Shown one piece after another: positions 1 through 11,450 of a DNA stretch of 64,000 nt. Both the position numbers and the translations under genes were made by a program. The DNA is taken from NCBI RefSeq assembly GCF_000027005.1, contig NC_012964.1:1178001-1242000 (forward strand). The letters are read 5' to 3'. The first letter of the stretch is position 1, and the number at the start of each line of letters is the position of its first letter. The notes under the pieces were generated by a model. The model saw only the letters and a list, made by a program, of their open reading frames with translations, did not search any database and was not told where the DNA came from. Source of the stretch: Komagataella phaffii GS115 (taxonomy: Eukaryota > Ascomycota > Pichiomycetes > Pichiales > Pichiaceae).

Positions 1-1950
<1,950 letters not shown>

Positions 1951-2490
1951 TTATCCGACGGTGTGCTGAGATTGGAGAGTAATAAGTCCGGGAGTTATCT
2001 CTGATTGAAGGAAGAGATAAACAAAATGAACAGAAACTAAAATTAATAGGTTGAGGGCGTTTACTAGGAAAAGTGTTTTTTTTTTTTCCGTCTTCTTTTG
2101 TACGTGTATTTCTATTTGTATCTTGAGAATTAAGTTGAGCAGGGCAGGGGCAGGTGTTTTCAATTGCCTCTTTTGGCTAATTGATTCAAGTATTCTTGAA
2201 GACGCGAAAATGGTACTACCTGTTCTTGCAGGGCTGTTATATAGGAGAATGCAGGATAAACTCCGATGTGCGATTCAACCCTAACCACTTTTAGAGGGCC
2301 TAGAAGGCTATTTTTAGAAAGTGATCTTGCTTAAGTCTTGGTTTGCTTGGTTTGAAAGTGATGGAGACGTATCATAGGTGCTTATCCAGGTGATACGCTT
2401 CCAGTGCAGGTAATACTATTGGTTTTCTGCAGACAATAATTAGTTTTATGTGTCATGGTAAATTATAAATAGTTTTCGAAAGGAAAACCA

Positions 2491-2554
2491 ACGGTTCTTT
2501 TTCAGATCTTAAAATACGTTTCGTATTCTGGGTCTGAGATCTAAAAAGAACTGT
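2491..2554 (+). repeat. Strong 18-bp imperfect inverted repeat (possible structured RNA)
   Basis: The left arm, 2491-2509, pairs with the right arm, 2537-2554, with one bulged C and one position that is G-U if read as plus-strand RNA. Inside lies a second perfect stem, AATACG (2513-2518) with CGTATT (2522-2527), closed by a TTT loop. A smaller hairpin, GTTTTC/GAAAAC with a 5-nt loop, sits just before it at 2472-2488. The function is unknown. Confidence 0.55.
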
Positions 2555-2744
2555 AATATCTAAGGGAAAATTGCCTTATAGTAAATGAAATCGTCCTAGT
2601 GAAATATATATTAATTCTAAACTGACGAGTGAGCAGTTTGGTTCAACACACTTTACCGTAGTCAGCGGGGTCTAATATGGTCAATTATCTTTTACCCGAA
2701 CCCTGCTTACATGTACAAGTTCAGAGGAAAAATATCCATCGCGC

Positions 2745-2753
2745 AACGCGAAA
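2745..2753 (+). promoter_or_regulatory. MBF/SBF-like element AACGCGAAA
   Basis: AACGCGAAA lies 61 bp upstream of the YCG1 ATG. It combines the ACGCG core of MBF sites with the CGAAA tail of SBF sites, the G1/S factors of yeasts. The assignment is by motif only. Confidence 0.4.
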
Positions 2754-2813
2754 CTTTCAATATCTGATCTTCTTGCATTACCTCACATCTTTGTTTACAA
2801 TTCCAAGGACGGA

Positions 2814-5540
2814 ATGGTTACTATGGCCCCAACCTTCAAATCCATCCAGAAAATCAGTGAAGTGGAAGATATTTCCTATGCTATACAGCAGGTGTTTCAA
2901 AGCTCTCAAACTTCTATTGCAACCCACAGAAAACAGATCGTAATACTGAAGCACATTCAGGTGAGAGCTCATGAGCTGAACCTTGAATCCTGGTTTAATG
3001 TGACCTTTTGTAAACTGGTCAACAAAGTCCTTGTCGTTAAGAGAACAGAGTCAGTAGCTGATAGAGTGATAAAGCTTATAGCAGGATTCGTGCTTTCTGT
3101 GAGTGACGTTTTGAAGGAGTCTCAAACAGAAGATGAGAATGCTAACAAAGAGCTTGAGGTTGTATTTGAAGAATTTATCGACCATTTGGTACGGCACCTG
3201 ATGAAAGGTATTGATGCGAAGGACAAAAATGTTAGATACAGGGTATGTCAACTCTTGGGTTTGCTGATGAGAAGCTTAAACAGCATAGATGAGGACTTAT
3301 TCGAGCTCATCTCAGATTGCATGTACCAGAAATTGTTTGACAAAGAACCTACGGTGCGTTTGCAGGCGGTGCATGCTGTCGCCTGTTTCCAAGCAGATGA
3401 AAATGACAGCGGTGAAAACTCAGAAGAAGGTCATTTGAATACAGCCACGGAACGATTGGTCTTTGTGATACAGAATGATAGTAATAGTGAAGTTAGAAGA
3501 GCGGCTCTCTTGAACTTGGAGAAAACCCCTGAAACTTTCTTATACCTTCTAGAGAGAGCTAGAGATGTCAATCCTGTGAACAGACGACTTGTTTATTCCA
3601 GGATTATGAAAGAGATCGGAGATTTCCGAATACTGGAGTACAGTGTAAGAGAAGCTCTACTTACATATGGCCTGCATGACAGAGATGATTCTGTCCAAAA
3701 AGCCTGTGTGCAGATGCTCAGCTATCAATGGTTAGACACTTTGAATGGTGACATCTTGGAGCTGATCGAACGTTTACATGTGACGGAGAGCGAGATTGCT
3801 GAACATGCCATAAAAGTAGTATTGACAACACGACCAGAATACATCACCAAGATGAAAATGAATATCCAAGTTTTGGAATCACTAACTGCAGAAAGTGCGT
3901 TCCTTTTCAAAGTTTACTTCACTTACATCAATGAACAGAATATGATAGATAAGTTAGAAGAGCTCCCGGAATCATTGACATTTTCTAGAGTTCTTTCAAA
4001 GTATTTTAGCACAAGACTGAAGATAATGGAGCGATTCAATGCAAACACCACAGAAGAGCAAGCAATAGTTGATCTCAAGGAGATGAATTTTGTCATTGAT
4101 AAGTTATTGGAAGTGTCCACGGACTATGATTTTTCCGATGAAATTGGCCGTAGATCATTACTACAGCTTTTAAGATCAACCTTGTCATCTCACAACCTCC
4201 AAGAATCATCTATCAAGCTTGTGATGCGAACTCTTTCTAAACTTTCCGTGAACGAGAGAGACTTCTGTCAAATGGTTGCTGAAATCATTGATGACTTAAC
4301 AAGCACTGACACACATCAGAAAACGGTGGCTCAAAATGAGAATAACCAAGAACATTCAAAGGACGCTTCTGGTGACTCTTTTGTTTCTGCTGTATCAGAT
4401 ATAGAAGATGAAGATATTGATCCAGAAACTACTGCGACCAAGACGAAAGAGAGAGAAACTCACACTGTCGCAAGTGAAGTTATGCTTTATGCGTTACAAA
4501 TTGCTCAAGGAACATTGATGGTTACGCATAGCAACCTGAATGAAAATATATCGTTGATGTCTCTCATTGATAGCTTAATCCATCCAGCTATCAAACAATC
4601 TGAGAATGTCATCCGTAACCTAGGGTTGTCATGTTTGGGTTTATGCTGTTTGCTTGATAAACAGTTGGCTATTGACTCGTTGTTTCTGTTTGGTCTTTGC
4701 GTTACTCAAGGTGTGGATAGCATCAAACTGACAGGGTTGAAAGCTATCTTTGACATTTTGTCTACCCATGGGATTTCGATACTAGATACAGAGGGTGGGA
4801 TTGATTCTTTATCAATTGCTAAATTATTCTATAAATCTTTAAAAGATTTCAAAAGACCAGAGTTGCAGGCAATATCTGGAGAGGGATTATTCAAATTGTT
4901 TTTAGCAGACATTATTACTGATGACGATCTTTTTGAAACCATTTTATTGACATATTTCAATCCATCAATCAATGAGAATGAGACTTTGAAGCAATGTATT
5001 AGCTTTGGTATACCCGTGTATGCTTACAGTAGTGCCGTGCACCAGCAGAGAATTTCCAGAGTTGTAGCAGATACTTTAAAGAGAACTATGAAACTGTATG
5101 ACGAATTAGAAGATAAATCTAAAGCAATTTCGTTGAACACCATCCTGCAACAATTAATTCACTGGACGGATCCACGAAATGTTGTTGGAATATCGGAGGA
5201 AGAGATCAGTACGTCGGGCACCCATGCTGAGTTTGCCAGCCAACTCGTGCAGGCAATGGAATCAATGACTGAAAGCAAGACCTTTGTGAAGAGTTGTGTT
5301 TTGGCATTGCCTAAACTTCACTTGACAGATACGAAAGAAGTAGCACTGCTAAAGCAGGCCGCACAAAATTTACGAGAAATAGTACTTACTGTCGAAGGGG
5401 AGGGCCTGTACAAAATGGATATTCCTACAGTTAACGCTATAAACAAATTTTATTCCTTTGTGGATTCCTTACAGGATGAAAAAAGGGAAGAAGAAGAGCA
5501 GGTTATTGAGGACCATGACTTTCAATCCACCGTTGAATGA
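2814..5540 (+). CDS. YCG1: Condensin complex subunit Ycg1 (CAP-G/Cnd3), HEAT repeat
   Basis: Ycg1 is the HEAT-repeat subunit of condensin. With the kleisin Brn1 it grips DNA and drives mitotic chromosome compaction and rDNA segregation in the nucleus. The 908-residue frame starts at ATG 2814; a second ATG three codons on (2823) is an alternative. The N-terminus matches the Cnd3/CAP-G family, and helical HEAT repeats fill most of the length. A charged low-complexity linker (EDEDIDPETT and flanks) interrupts them at about residues 520-550. S. cerevisiae Ycg1 is slightly longer (1035). The stop lies 7 bp from the convergent ERG27 stop. A G1/S-type element precedes the ATG. I am confident in the family and the name. 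Confidence 0.92.
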   Translation: MVTMAPTFKSIQKISEVEDISYAIQQVFQSSQTSIATHRKQIVILKHIQVRAHELNLESWFNVTFCKLVNKVLVVKRTESVADRVIKLIAGFVLSVSDVLKESQTEDENANKELEVVFEEFIDHLVRHLMKGIDAKDKNVRYRVCQLLGLLMRSLNSIDEDLFELISDCMYQKLFDKEPTVRLQAVHAVACFQADENDSGENSEEGHLNTATERLVFVIQNDSNSEVRRAALLNLEKTPETFLYLLERARDVNPVNRRLVYSRIMKEIGDFRILEYSVREALLTYGLHDRDDSVQKACVQMLSYQWLDTLNGDILELIERLHVTESEIAEHAIKVVLTTRPEYITKMKMNIQVLESLTAESAFLFKVYFTYINEQNMIDKLEELPESLTFSRVLSKYFSTRLKIMERFNANTTEEQAIVDLKEMNFVIDKLLEVSTDYDFSDEIGRRSLLQLLRSTLSSHNLQESSIKLVMRTLSKLSVNERDFCQMVAEIIDDLTSTDTHQKTVAQNENNQEHSKDASGDSFVSAVSDIEDEDIDPETTATKTKERETHTVASEVMLYALQIAQGTLMVTHSNLNENISLMSLIDSLIHPAIKQSENVIRNLGLSCLGLCCLLDKQLAIDSLFLFGLCVTQGVDSIKLTGLKAIFDILSTHGISILDTEGGIDSLSIAKLFYKSLKDFKRPELQAISGEGLFKLFLADIITDDDLFETILLTYFNPSINENETLKQCISFGIPVYAYSSAVHQQRISRVVADTLKRTMKLYDELEDKSKAISLNTILQQLIHWTDPRNVVGISEEEISTSGTHAEFASQLVQAMESMTESKTFVKSCVLALPKLHLTDTKEVALLKQAAQNLREIVLTVEGEGLYKMDIPTVNAINKFYSFVDSLQDEKREEEEQVIEDHDFQSTVE

Positions 5541-5547
5541 AAATTGG

Positions 5548-6579
5548 TTATCTCGTCCTCGTTTCTAATATTTGGTCCTTGAACTTTTCATCTGTTCCAT
5601 CCCTTAGAGCTTCGAAATATTGAAGAACATCTGATGCACCGATATCGTCTATTTCCTGAGCTTTAACATATTCAACACCTTTTTTGCTACATGCACTTCC
5701 ATATTTCAGATTCTGTGGATCTGATTGAATATCAGACTTGATGCAAAACAATGGAGCGTTGGCTGCCGTATATCCTGTTATATTGTGCCAAGGAGAACCT
5801 AGGAATCTTACAACATAGAATAATAACAGCATACCATAATAAGTGAACACGTTCAAATATTTCATGAAGGATAAACTTGTGAAAATACCTGGATGACAAA
5901 CGTATTGTATAATATTCCCCTGTTTCAATAGTTGTTTGTAAGTAGCCGAATGTAACAAGTCTACTAATCTCTTGGACCCCTCGTAAGAGACATCAGACTT
6001 TAATAATTGCATATCTTCAAGGGATAGGTATTTGCTATCCGACATGATACTTGATATCCAGACTATTCTGGCTCCATTAGCATTCTCTAGTAATCTTGAT
6101 ATTCTATGAATAAAGTAGTAAGGTCCAAAGACATTTGCCTGGAATACCAATCCCAAACCGTCTTTTGATTGCACTCCAACTCTCTGTATCTTGTAAGTAG
6201 GAAAGGTAGCCGATTGTACGGGGTTGGTCAAGACTTGTTTGGTAGCACCAATCCAATCGATACCATCGTAAACGCCTTGGGCCGCATTGATGAACAAATA
6301 ATTGATTTGGTCATATGAATTGTTCAAATCATAAGCTGCTGATATTATAGAGACAATGTCTGTAAAATCCACCAAAAGATAGTCAAACTCTAGGTCTCTC
6401 GGAGAGGGAAGTTTTGAATTGAACTCTTTGATTGTGTCAATAACTTCTTTCACTCTGGGTAGAGTTCTGGAAGTAACAACTAAGGTAATTGGATCAGTGA
6501 CAGCCTCTAAAAGCCGGTAGCTAATGTTAAGACCTAAATTGCTATTGGTTCCAGTGACAACGGCGACTTTTCTGGACAT
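5548..6579 (-). CDS. ERG27: 3-keto-steroid reductase (ergosterol synthesis)
   Basis: Erg27 is the NADPH-dependent 3-keto reductase of the sterol C4-demethylation complex (with Erg25, Erg26 and Erg28) at the ER and lipid droplets. The 343-residue protein (S. cerevisiae 347) is a short-chain dehydrogenase. The cofactor loop TGTNSNLG is at residues 9-16, the Ser pair at 176-177, and the catalytic YEGSK has Tyr199 and Lys203. A hydrophobic stretch (about 225-245) suits membrane association. The start is ATG 6579. It is divergent from the MAP kinase gene across 208 bp and convergent with YCG1 with only 7 bp between stops, so the two 3' UTRs must overlap. Confidence 0.93.
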   Translation of the reverse strand: MSRKVAVVTGTNSNLGLNISYRLLEAVTDPITLVVTSRTLPRVKEVIDTIKEFNSKLPSPRDLEFDYLLVDFTDIVSIISAAYDLNNSYDQINYLFINAAQGVYDGIDWIGATKQVLTNPVQSATFPTYKIQRVGVQSKDGLGLVFQANVFGPYYFIHRISRLLENANGARIVWISSIMSDSKYLSLEDMQLLKSDVSYEGSKRLVDLLHSATYKQLLKQGNIIQYVCHPGIFTSLSFMKYLNVFTYYGMLLLFYVVRFLGSPWHNITGYTAANAPLFCIKSDIQSDPQNLKYGSACSKKGVEYVKAQEIDDIGASDVLQYFEALRDGTDEKFKDQILETRTR

Positions 6580-6736
6580 TGCAAGGGAACAAAGAGAAAC
6601 AGTTATTGTATGATGATTCTGCCTTACTAAACGATGGTAAACGATGGATAGAGCTGGAAGATTACATAATCATTGATTTTAACTTGAGACATGAGACATC
6701 CCCCCAAAACTTAATATGAGCGAGAATTAAAGATCT

Positions 6737-6761
6737 TGTTTCAGATTCCAAATATGAAACA
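6737..6761 (+). promoter_or_regulatory. Inverted pair of pheromone-response elements (Ste12 sites)
   Basis: TGTTTCA (6737-6743) and TGAAACA (6755-6761, preceded by A to give ATGAAACA) form a perfect 7-bp inverted pair with an 11-bp spacer. The second element ends 26 bp before the MAP kinase ATG. TGAAACA is the established Ste12 binding core; its function here is inferred. Confidence 0.6.
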
Positions 6762-6781
6762 GCGTATCTGACTACTTATAA

Positions 6782-7909
<1,128 letters not shown>

Positions 7910-8060
7910 GCACTTAGTCCTTGAGTAGAGGAGGACAAGTTATGCTCTGGTCCCTGGTAGTTGTTTTCAGTTTTCGATGTGTTCCTTTTAATTTGTATAA
8001 GCTTAATACCCTAATCATCAGCATTTGACCGCAGCTTCCTTGTCGAATCTTCACCCTAAG

Positions 8061-8080
8061 AACGTTTTGATCGAAACGTT
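8061..8080. repeat. 20-bp near-perfect palindrome upstream of RAD26
   Basis: AACGTTT and AAACGTT (8061-8067 and 8074-8080) form perfect 7-bp arms around TGATCG. It lies between the MAP kinase stop and the RAD26 ATG, 90 bp before the latter. It could bind a dimeric factor; none is recognised. Confidence 0.45.
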
Positions 8081-8169
8081 ATCTCTCAAAACTTTTATTC
8101 TCAGCACCCCGGCTAAATCAGCATCAAAATGATAAATTCGCTTATAGGCTTTCTCTTTTATCAGTGCTA

Positions 8170-11100
8170 ATGAATGAAGAACCAGATGATTTGACATCGT
8201 TGGGGGTGGAGCTGGTAGGTCAGGACACATTAGAGCACCAAATTGCTAGTATGGCCGATACTGCAATGTTAGAACGAGATAAAGAATTAGAATTGAAAAG
8301 GTTGGAGAAGACTAAATCTCAAATTCAAAAGTGGCAATCCAAGCAAAGGTCCTTGGAATCCAAAATAAATAGTAGGAACACAAAGATTAGTGAAAGAGAA
8401 AGGTTTAGAAAAGAACTGAAAGACATAGAGGAGAATGAATTAAAAGTTTTGAGGGATGATTTGAAGGAAATTAACACCAGACTTCAGGAAACAATGAAAG
8501 CATCTTCTCTGAAGGCAAAAGAGACATTAGACGAAGTTGAGCAACTACCAAATGAGACAAAAAAAGACTTTCTGATAAGAACTGGGAAAATCACTGCTTT
8601 TGGATCTGTCAATGCTTTTACGCAAGACAATCCCGAAGCTCCTGTAGAGAAGAGCCATCAATCTCTAATCGCTCCAGGGATTGATGATGATGATGATTAT
8701 GTTTACCCGGGAGAAATTGAAGAAATTGAAGAAATCGAAACGGAAAATGAGTCTGATGATCAGGCCGCAATAATCTCTTCAAAGAAAAGGAAAAGAGCAA
8801 GATCCATTGAGCACGATGATGTGTATGTGAACAGCGACTCAACTGAAGATGAGTATGATACCCAAACAACACGACAATCAAAAGATGAAATTCATAATAT
8901 CGACGATGGAGATGATGCGTTCTACAACGCACGGCTTAATGCATGGGTTACCAAAAGATCCCAGAAGCGTGAAGTTGATGCAAACCCCGACGAAGAAGAA
9001 TGGTTTAAACCACACCCCACGAAACAGGATGCTATCCTTGATGATGACTACAGACTTCCTGGTGATGTTTACCCTGCCTTGTTTGATTACCAAAAGACCT
9101 GCGTTCAATGGCTCTGGGAACTTTATTTGCAGAAAGTTGGTGGCATTCTGGGTGATGAAATGGGTTTAGGAAAAACGGTCCAGATTATTTCTTTCATAGC
9201 TGGCCTGCATTATACTAAAAAACTGAACAAGCCGGTCATCGTTGTATGCCCTGCTACAGTGTTGAGGCAATGGTGTAACGAGTTCCATCGTTGGTGGCCT
9301 CCTCTTCGTGTCGTAATTCTTCATGCCATAGGCACAGGGTTATCGGGAAGCAGAACTTCTTTACAGAACGAAGCGTCCATTGAAAAGCTTTTAGAAGAAG
9401 AAGAATATGGTAGTACTAAAAGCCTTGCATCTCTAAAAGCGGAGTCCAGGGTTAAAGAGTTGATCGATTCGGTTTTTACTCGAGGACACGTTATCATAAC
9501 CACTTACGTGGGATTGAGAATATATTCCAAGCATTTATTAAAACGGGATTGGGGTTATGCTATACTGGATGAAGGCCATAAAATTAGAAACCCAAACAGT
9601 GATATCTCCTTAACATGCAAGCAACTAAGAACACCCAACAGAGTCATTTTATCTGGAACACCGATTCAAAACAACTTAACAGAGTTGTGGAGTCTGTTCG
9701 ATTTTATATTTCCTGGACGACTGGGAACTTTGCCAGTATTCCAAAATCAGTTTGCGATCCCCATTAATGTGGGAGGATATGCAAACGCTACAAATTTGCA
9801 GGTTCAAGTTGGTTATAAATGTGCAGTTACACTTAAAGATCTCATATCACCTTATCTCTTAAGAAGAGTGAAAGCCGATGTAGCCAAGGATTTACCCAAG
9901 AAAAGTGAAATGGTGTTGTTTTGTAAGTTAACAGCTCCTCAACATGCGCTATATGAAAAGTTTTTGAGATCTGATGAATTGTCCAGGATTCTCCAGGGCA
10001 AGAGACAAGTACTTTATGGAATTGACATTCTTCGAAAGATTTGTAACCATCCTGATCTAGTTGATGTTCATGCAAAAAGAAGATCGAAAAAGGATCCAAC
10101 TTATGGATCTGCTTCTAAGTCAGGTAAGATGCAGGTGGTTAAAAAATTACTTGAACTATGGAAAAGCCAAGGACATAAAACTCTTCTTTTCACTCAAACT
10201 CGACAAATGCTGGACATTTTAGAATCATTTTTGGAAAGGTTGAATGCAAAGGGTGCTGAAGAGGAAGATTTTGTACCTTTCAAGTTCCTAAGGATGGATG
10301 GTACCACTTCTATAGGCGTTCGACAATCTTTGGTGGATGTATTCAATAATGATCCGTCCTATAATGTCTTTCTTTTAACAACCAGGGTTGGAGGTTTAGG
10401 TGTGAATCTTACTGGTGCTAATAGGGTTATCATTTATGATCCAGATTGGAACCCCTCCACTGATGTACAGGCAAGAGAAAGGGCTTGGAGATTAGGTCAA
10501 AAGAAAGATGTAACAATCTACAGACTAATGATAGCTGGATCAATTGAGGAAAAAATCTACCATAGACAAATATTCAAGCAGTTTCTCACGAATAAAATCT
10601 TAAAGGACCCCAAACAGAGACGATTCTTCAAAATGAATGAACTACAAGATCTATTTACCTTGGGAGATCCTGATGAGAAAGGTACTGAAACTGGAGACAT
10701 GTTTAATGGGATGGAGTATAATTTCAAGGGTACCAAACCCAGACACTCTCAGAAGTTGAGTAATCGTGAACGAAGTGAAGAGCCCCAAGATGACTTGGTA
10801 AAATTAGCGCAAATAAATGGTGTATCTGGACTCCAAGAATTTGATGGATCGAAAGACGAGCAAATGGATAGTACTTCAAGACAAGAAGAAGAGTTGATGT
10901 CCGGACTTTTCGCCTCATCGGGTGTACATTCGGCCCTTCAACATGATTCTATCATGGACTCAACAGAACCCGAACAAAACGAGGCAGAGTTAGAAGCTAG
11001 AAGAATAGCTGCCGAAGCCGCAAATTCTCTCAGAGAGTCAAGGAAATTAGCCCGCAAATCGAAAATTGGAGTACCTACATGGACTGGAAAGTTTGGAAGC

Positions 11101-11436
11101 GCCGGGAAAATTCTAAACAAGCAGCGGTTCCGAGACAACGCATCCGGTGTGTCGTCCAGTTCTATTCTTCAAAGTATAAGAGCCAAGAGAGATTTAGACA
11201 CGAAGAAAAAGGAGAGGCCGGATTTCAATAATGAAGACAACGACCGAAAATTACTGATCAGAAGAATAAATGACTTTATGTTGGTGCAAAATGGATACAA
11301 GGCTGACTCGCAGACCATTCTTAACAGTTTCAAAGAAATCAACAACATCATTCTTATGAGATCTATGTTGAAGCAGATATGCAAGTGGGATAGCAAAGAA
11401 AAAGTTTGGATTTTGAAAGATGAGTACGTGGAGTGA
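8170..11436 (+). CDS. RAD26: Swi2/Snf2 ATPase Rad26 (CSB/ERCC6 homologue)
   Basis: Rad26 is the DNA translocase that binds stalled RNA polymerase II and starts transcription-coupled nucleotide excision repair. The frame is open from a GTG at 8164, but the first ATG is 8170, giving 1088 residues (S. cerevisiae 1085). The N-terminus has the family's LGVELVGQDTLE-like segment and a coiled, charged region. The Snf2 core has DEMGLGKT at about 329-336, DEGH at 467-470, LSGTPIQNN soon after, and RAWRLGQ near 771-777. A Lys-rich bipartite stretch (KKRKRAR) near residue 200 is a likely nuclear signal. The C-terminal region is acidic and ends in a short conserved helical block. The stop is 14 bp from the convergent PAC2 stop. 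Confidence 0.95.
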   Translation: MNEEPDDLTSLGVELVGQDTLEHQIASMADTAMLERDKELELKRLEKTKSQIQKWQSKQRSLESKINSRNTKISERERFRKELKDIEENELKVLRDDLKEINTRLQETMKASSLKAKETLDEVEQLPNETKKDFLIRTGKITAFGSVNAFTQDNPEAPVEKSHQSLIAPGIDDDDDYVYPGEIEEIEEIETENESDDQAAIISSKKRKRARSIEHDDVYVNSDSTEDEYDTQTTRQSKDEIHNIDDGDDAFYNARLNAWVTKRSQKREVDANPDEEEWFKPHPTKQDAILDDDYRLPGDVYPALFDYQKTCVQWLWELYLQKVGGILGDEMGLGKTVQIISFIAGLHYTKKLNKPVIVVCPATVLRQWCNEFHRWWPPLRVVILHAIGTGLSGSRTSLQNEASIEKLLEEEEYGSTKSLASLKAESRVKELIDSVFTRGHVIITTYVGLRIYSKHLLKRDWGYAILDEGHKIRNPNSDISLTCKQLRTPNRVILSGTPIQNNLTELWSLFDFIFPGRLGTLPVFQNQFAIPINVGGYANATNLQVQVGYKCAVTLKDLISPYLLRRVKADVAKDLPKKSEMVLFCKLTAPQHALYEKFLRSDELSRILQGKRQVLYGIDILRKICNHPDLVDVHAKRRSKKDPTYGSASKSGKMQVVKKLLELWKSQGHKTLLFTQTRQMLDILESFLERLNAKGAEEEDFVPFKFLRMDGTTSIGVRQSLVDVFNNDPSYNVFLLTTRVGGLGVNLTGANRVIIYDPDWNPSTDVQARERAWRLGQKKDVTIYRLMIAGSIEEKIYHRQIFKQFLTNKILKDPKQRRFFKMNELQDLFTLGDPDEKGTETGDMFNGMEYNFKGTKPRHSQKLSNRERSEEPQDDLVKLAQINGVSGLQEFDGSKDEQMDSTSRQEEELMSGLFASSGVHSALQHDSIMDSTEPEQNEAELEARRIAAEAANSLRESRKLARKSKIGVPTWTGKFGSAGKILNKQRFRDNASGVSSSSILQSIRAKRDLDTKKKERPDFNNEDNDRKLLIRRINDFMLVQNGYKADSQTILNSFKEINNIILMRSMLKQICKWDSKEKVWILKDEYVE

Positions 11437-11450
11437 TTGATGCACATGCT

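Noticed and set aside
8110..8169. Possible 3' splice site (CTTTCTCTTTTATCAG) just before RAD26
   Set aside because: No TACTAAC-type branch or upstream coding exon was found, and the ATG at 8170 fits the family start.
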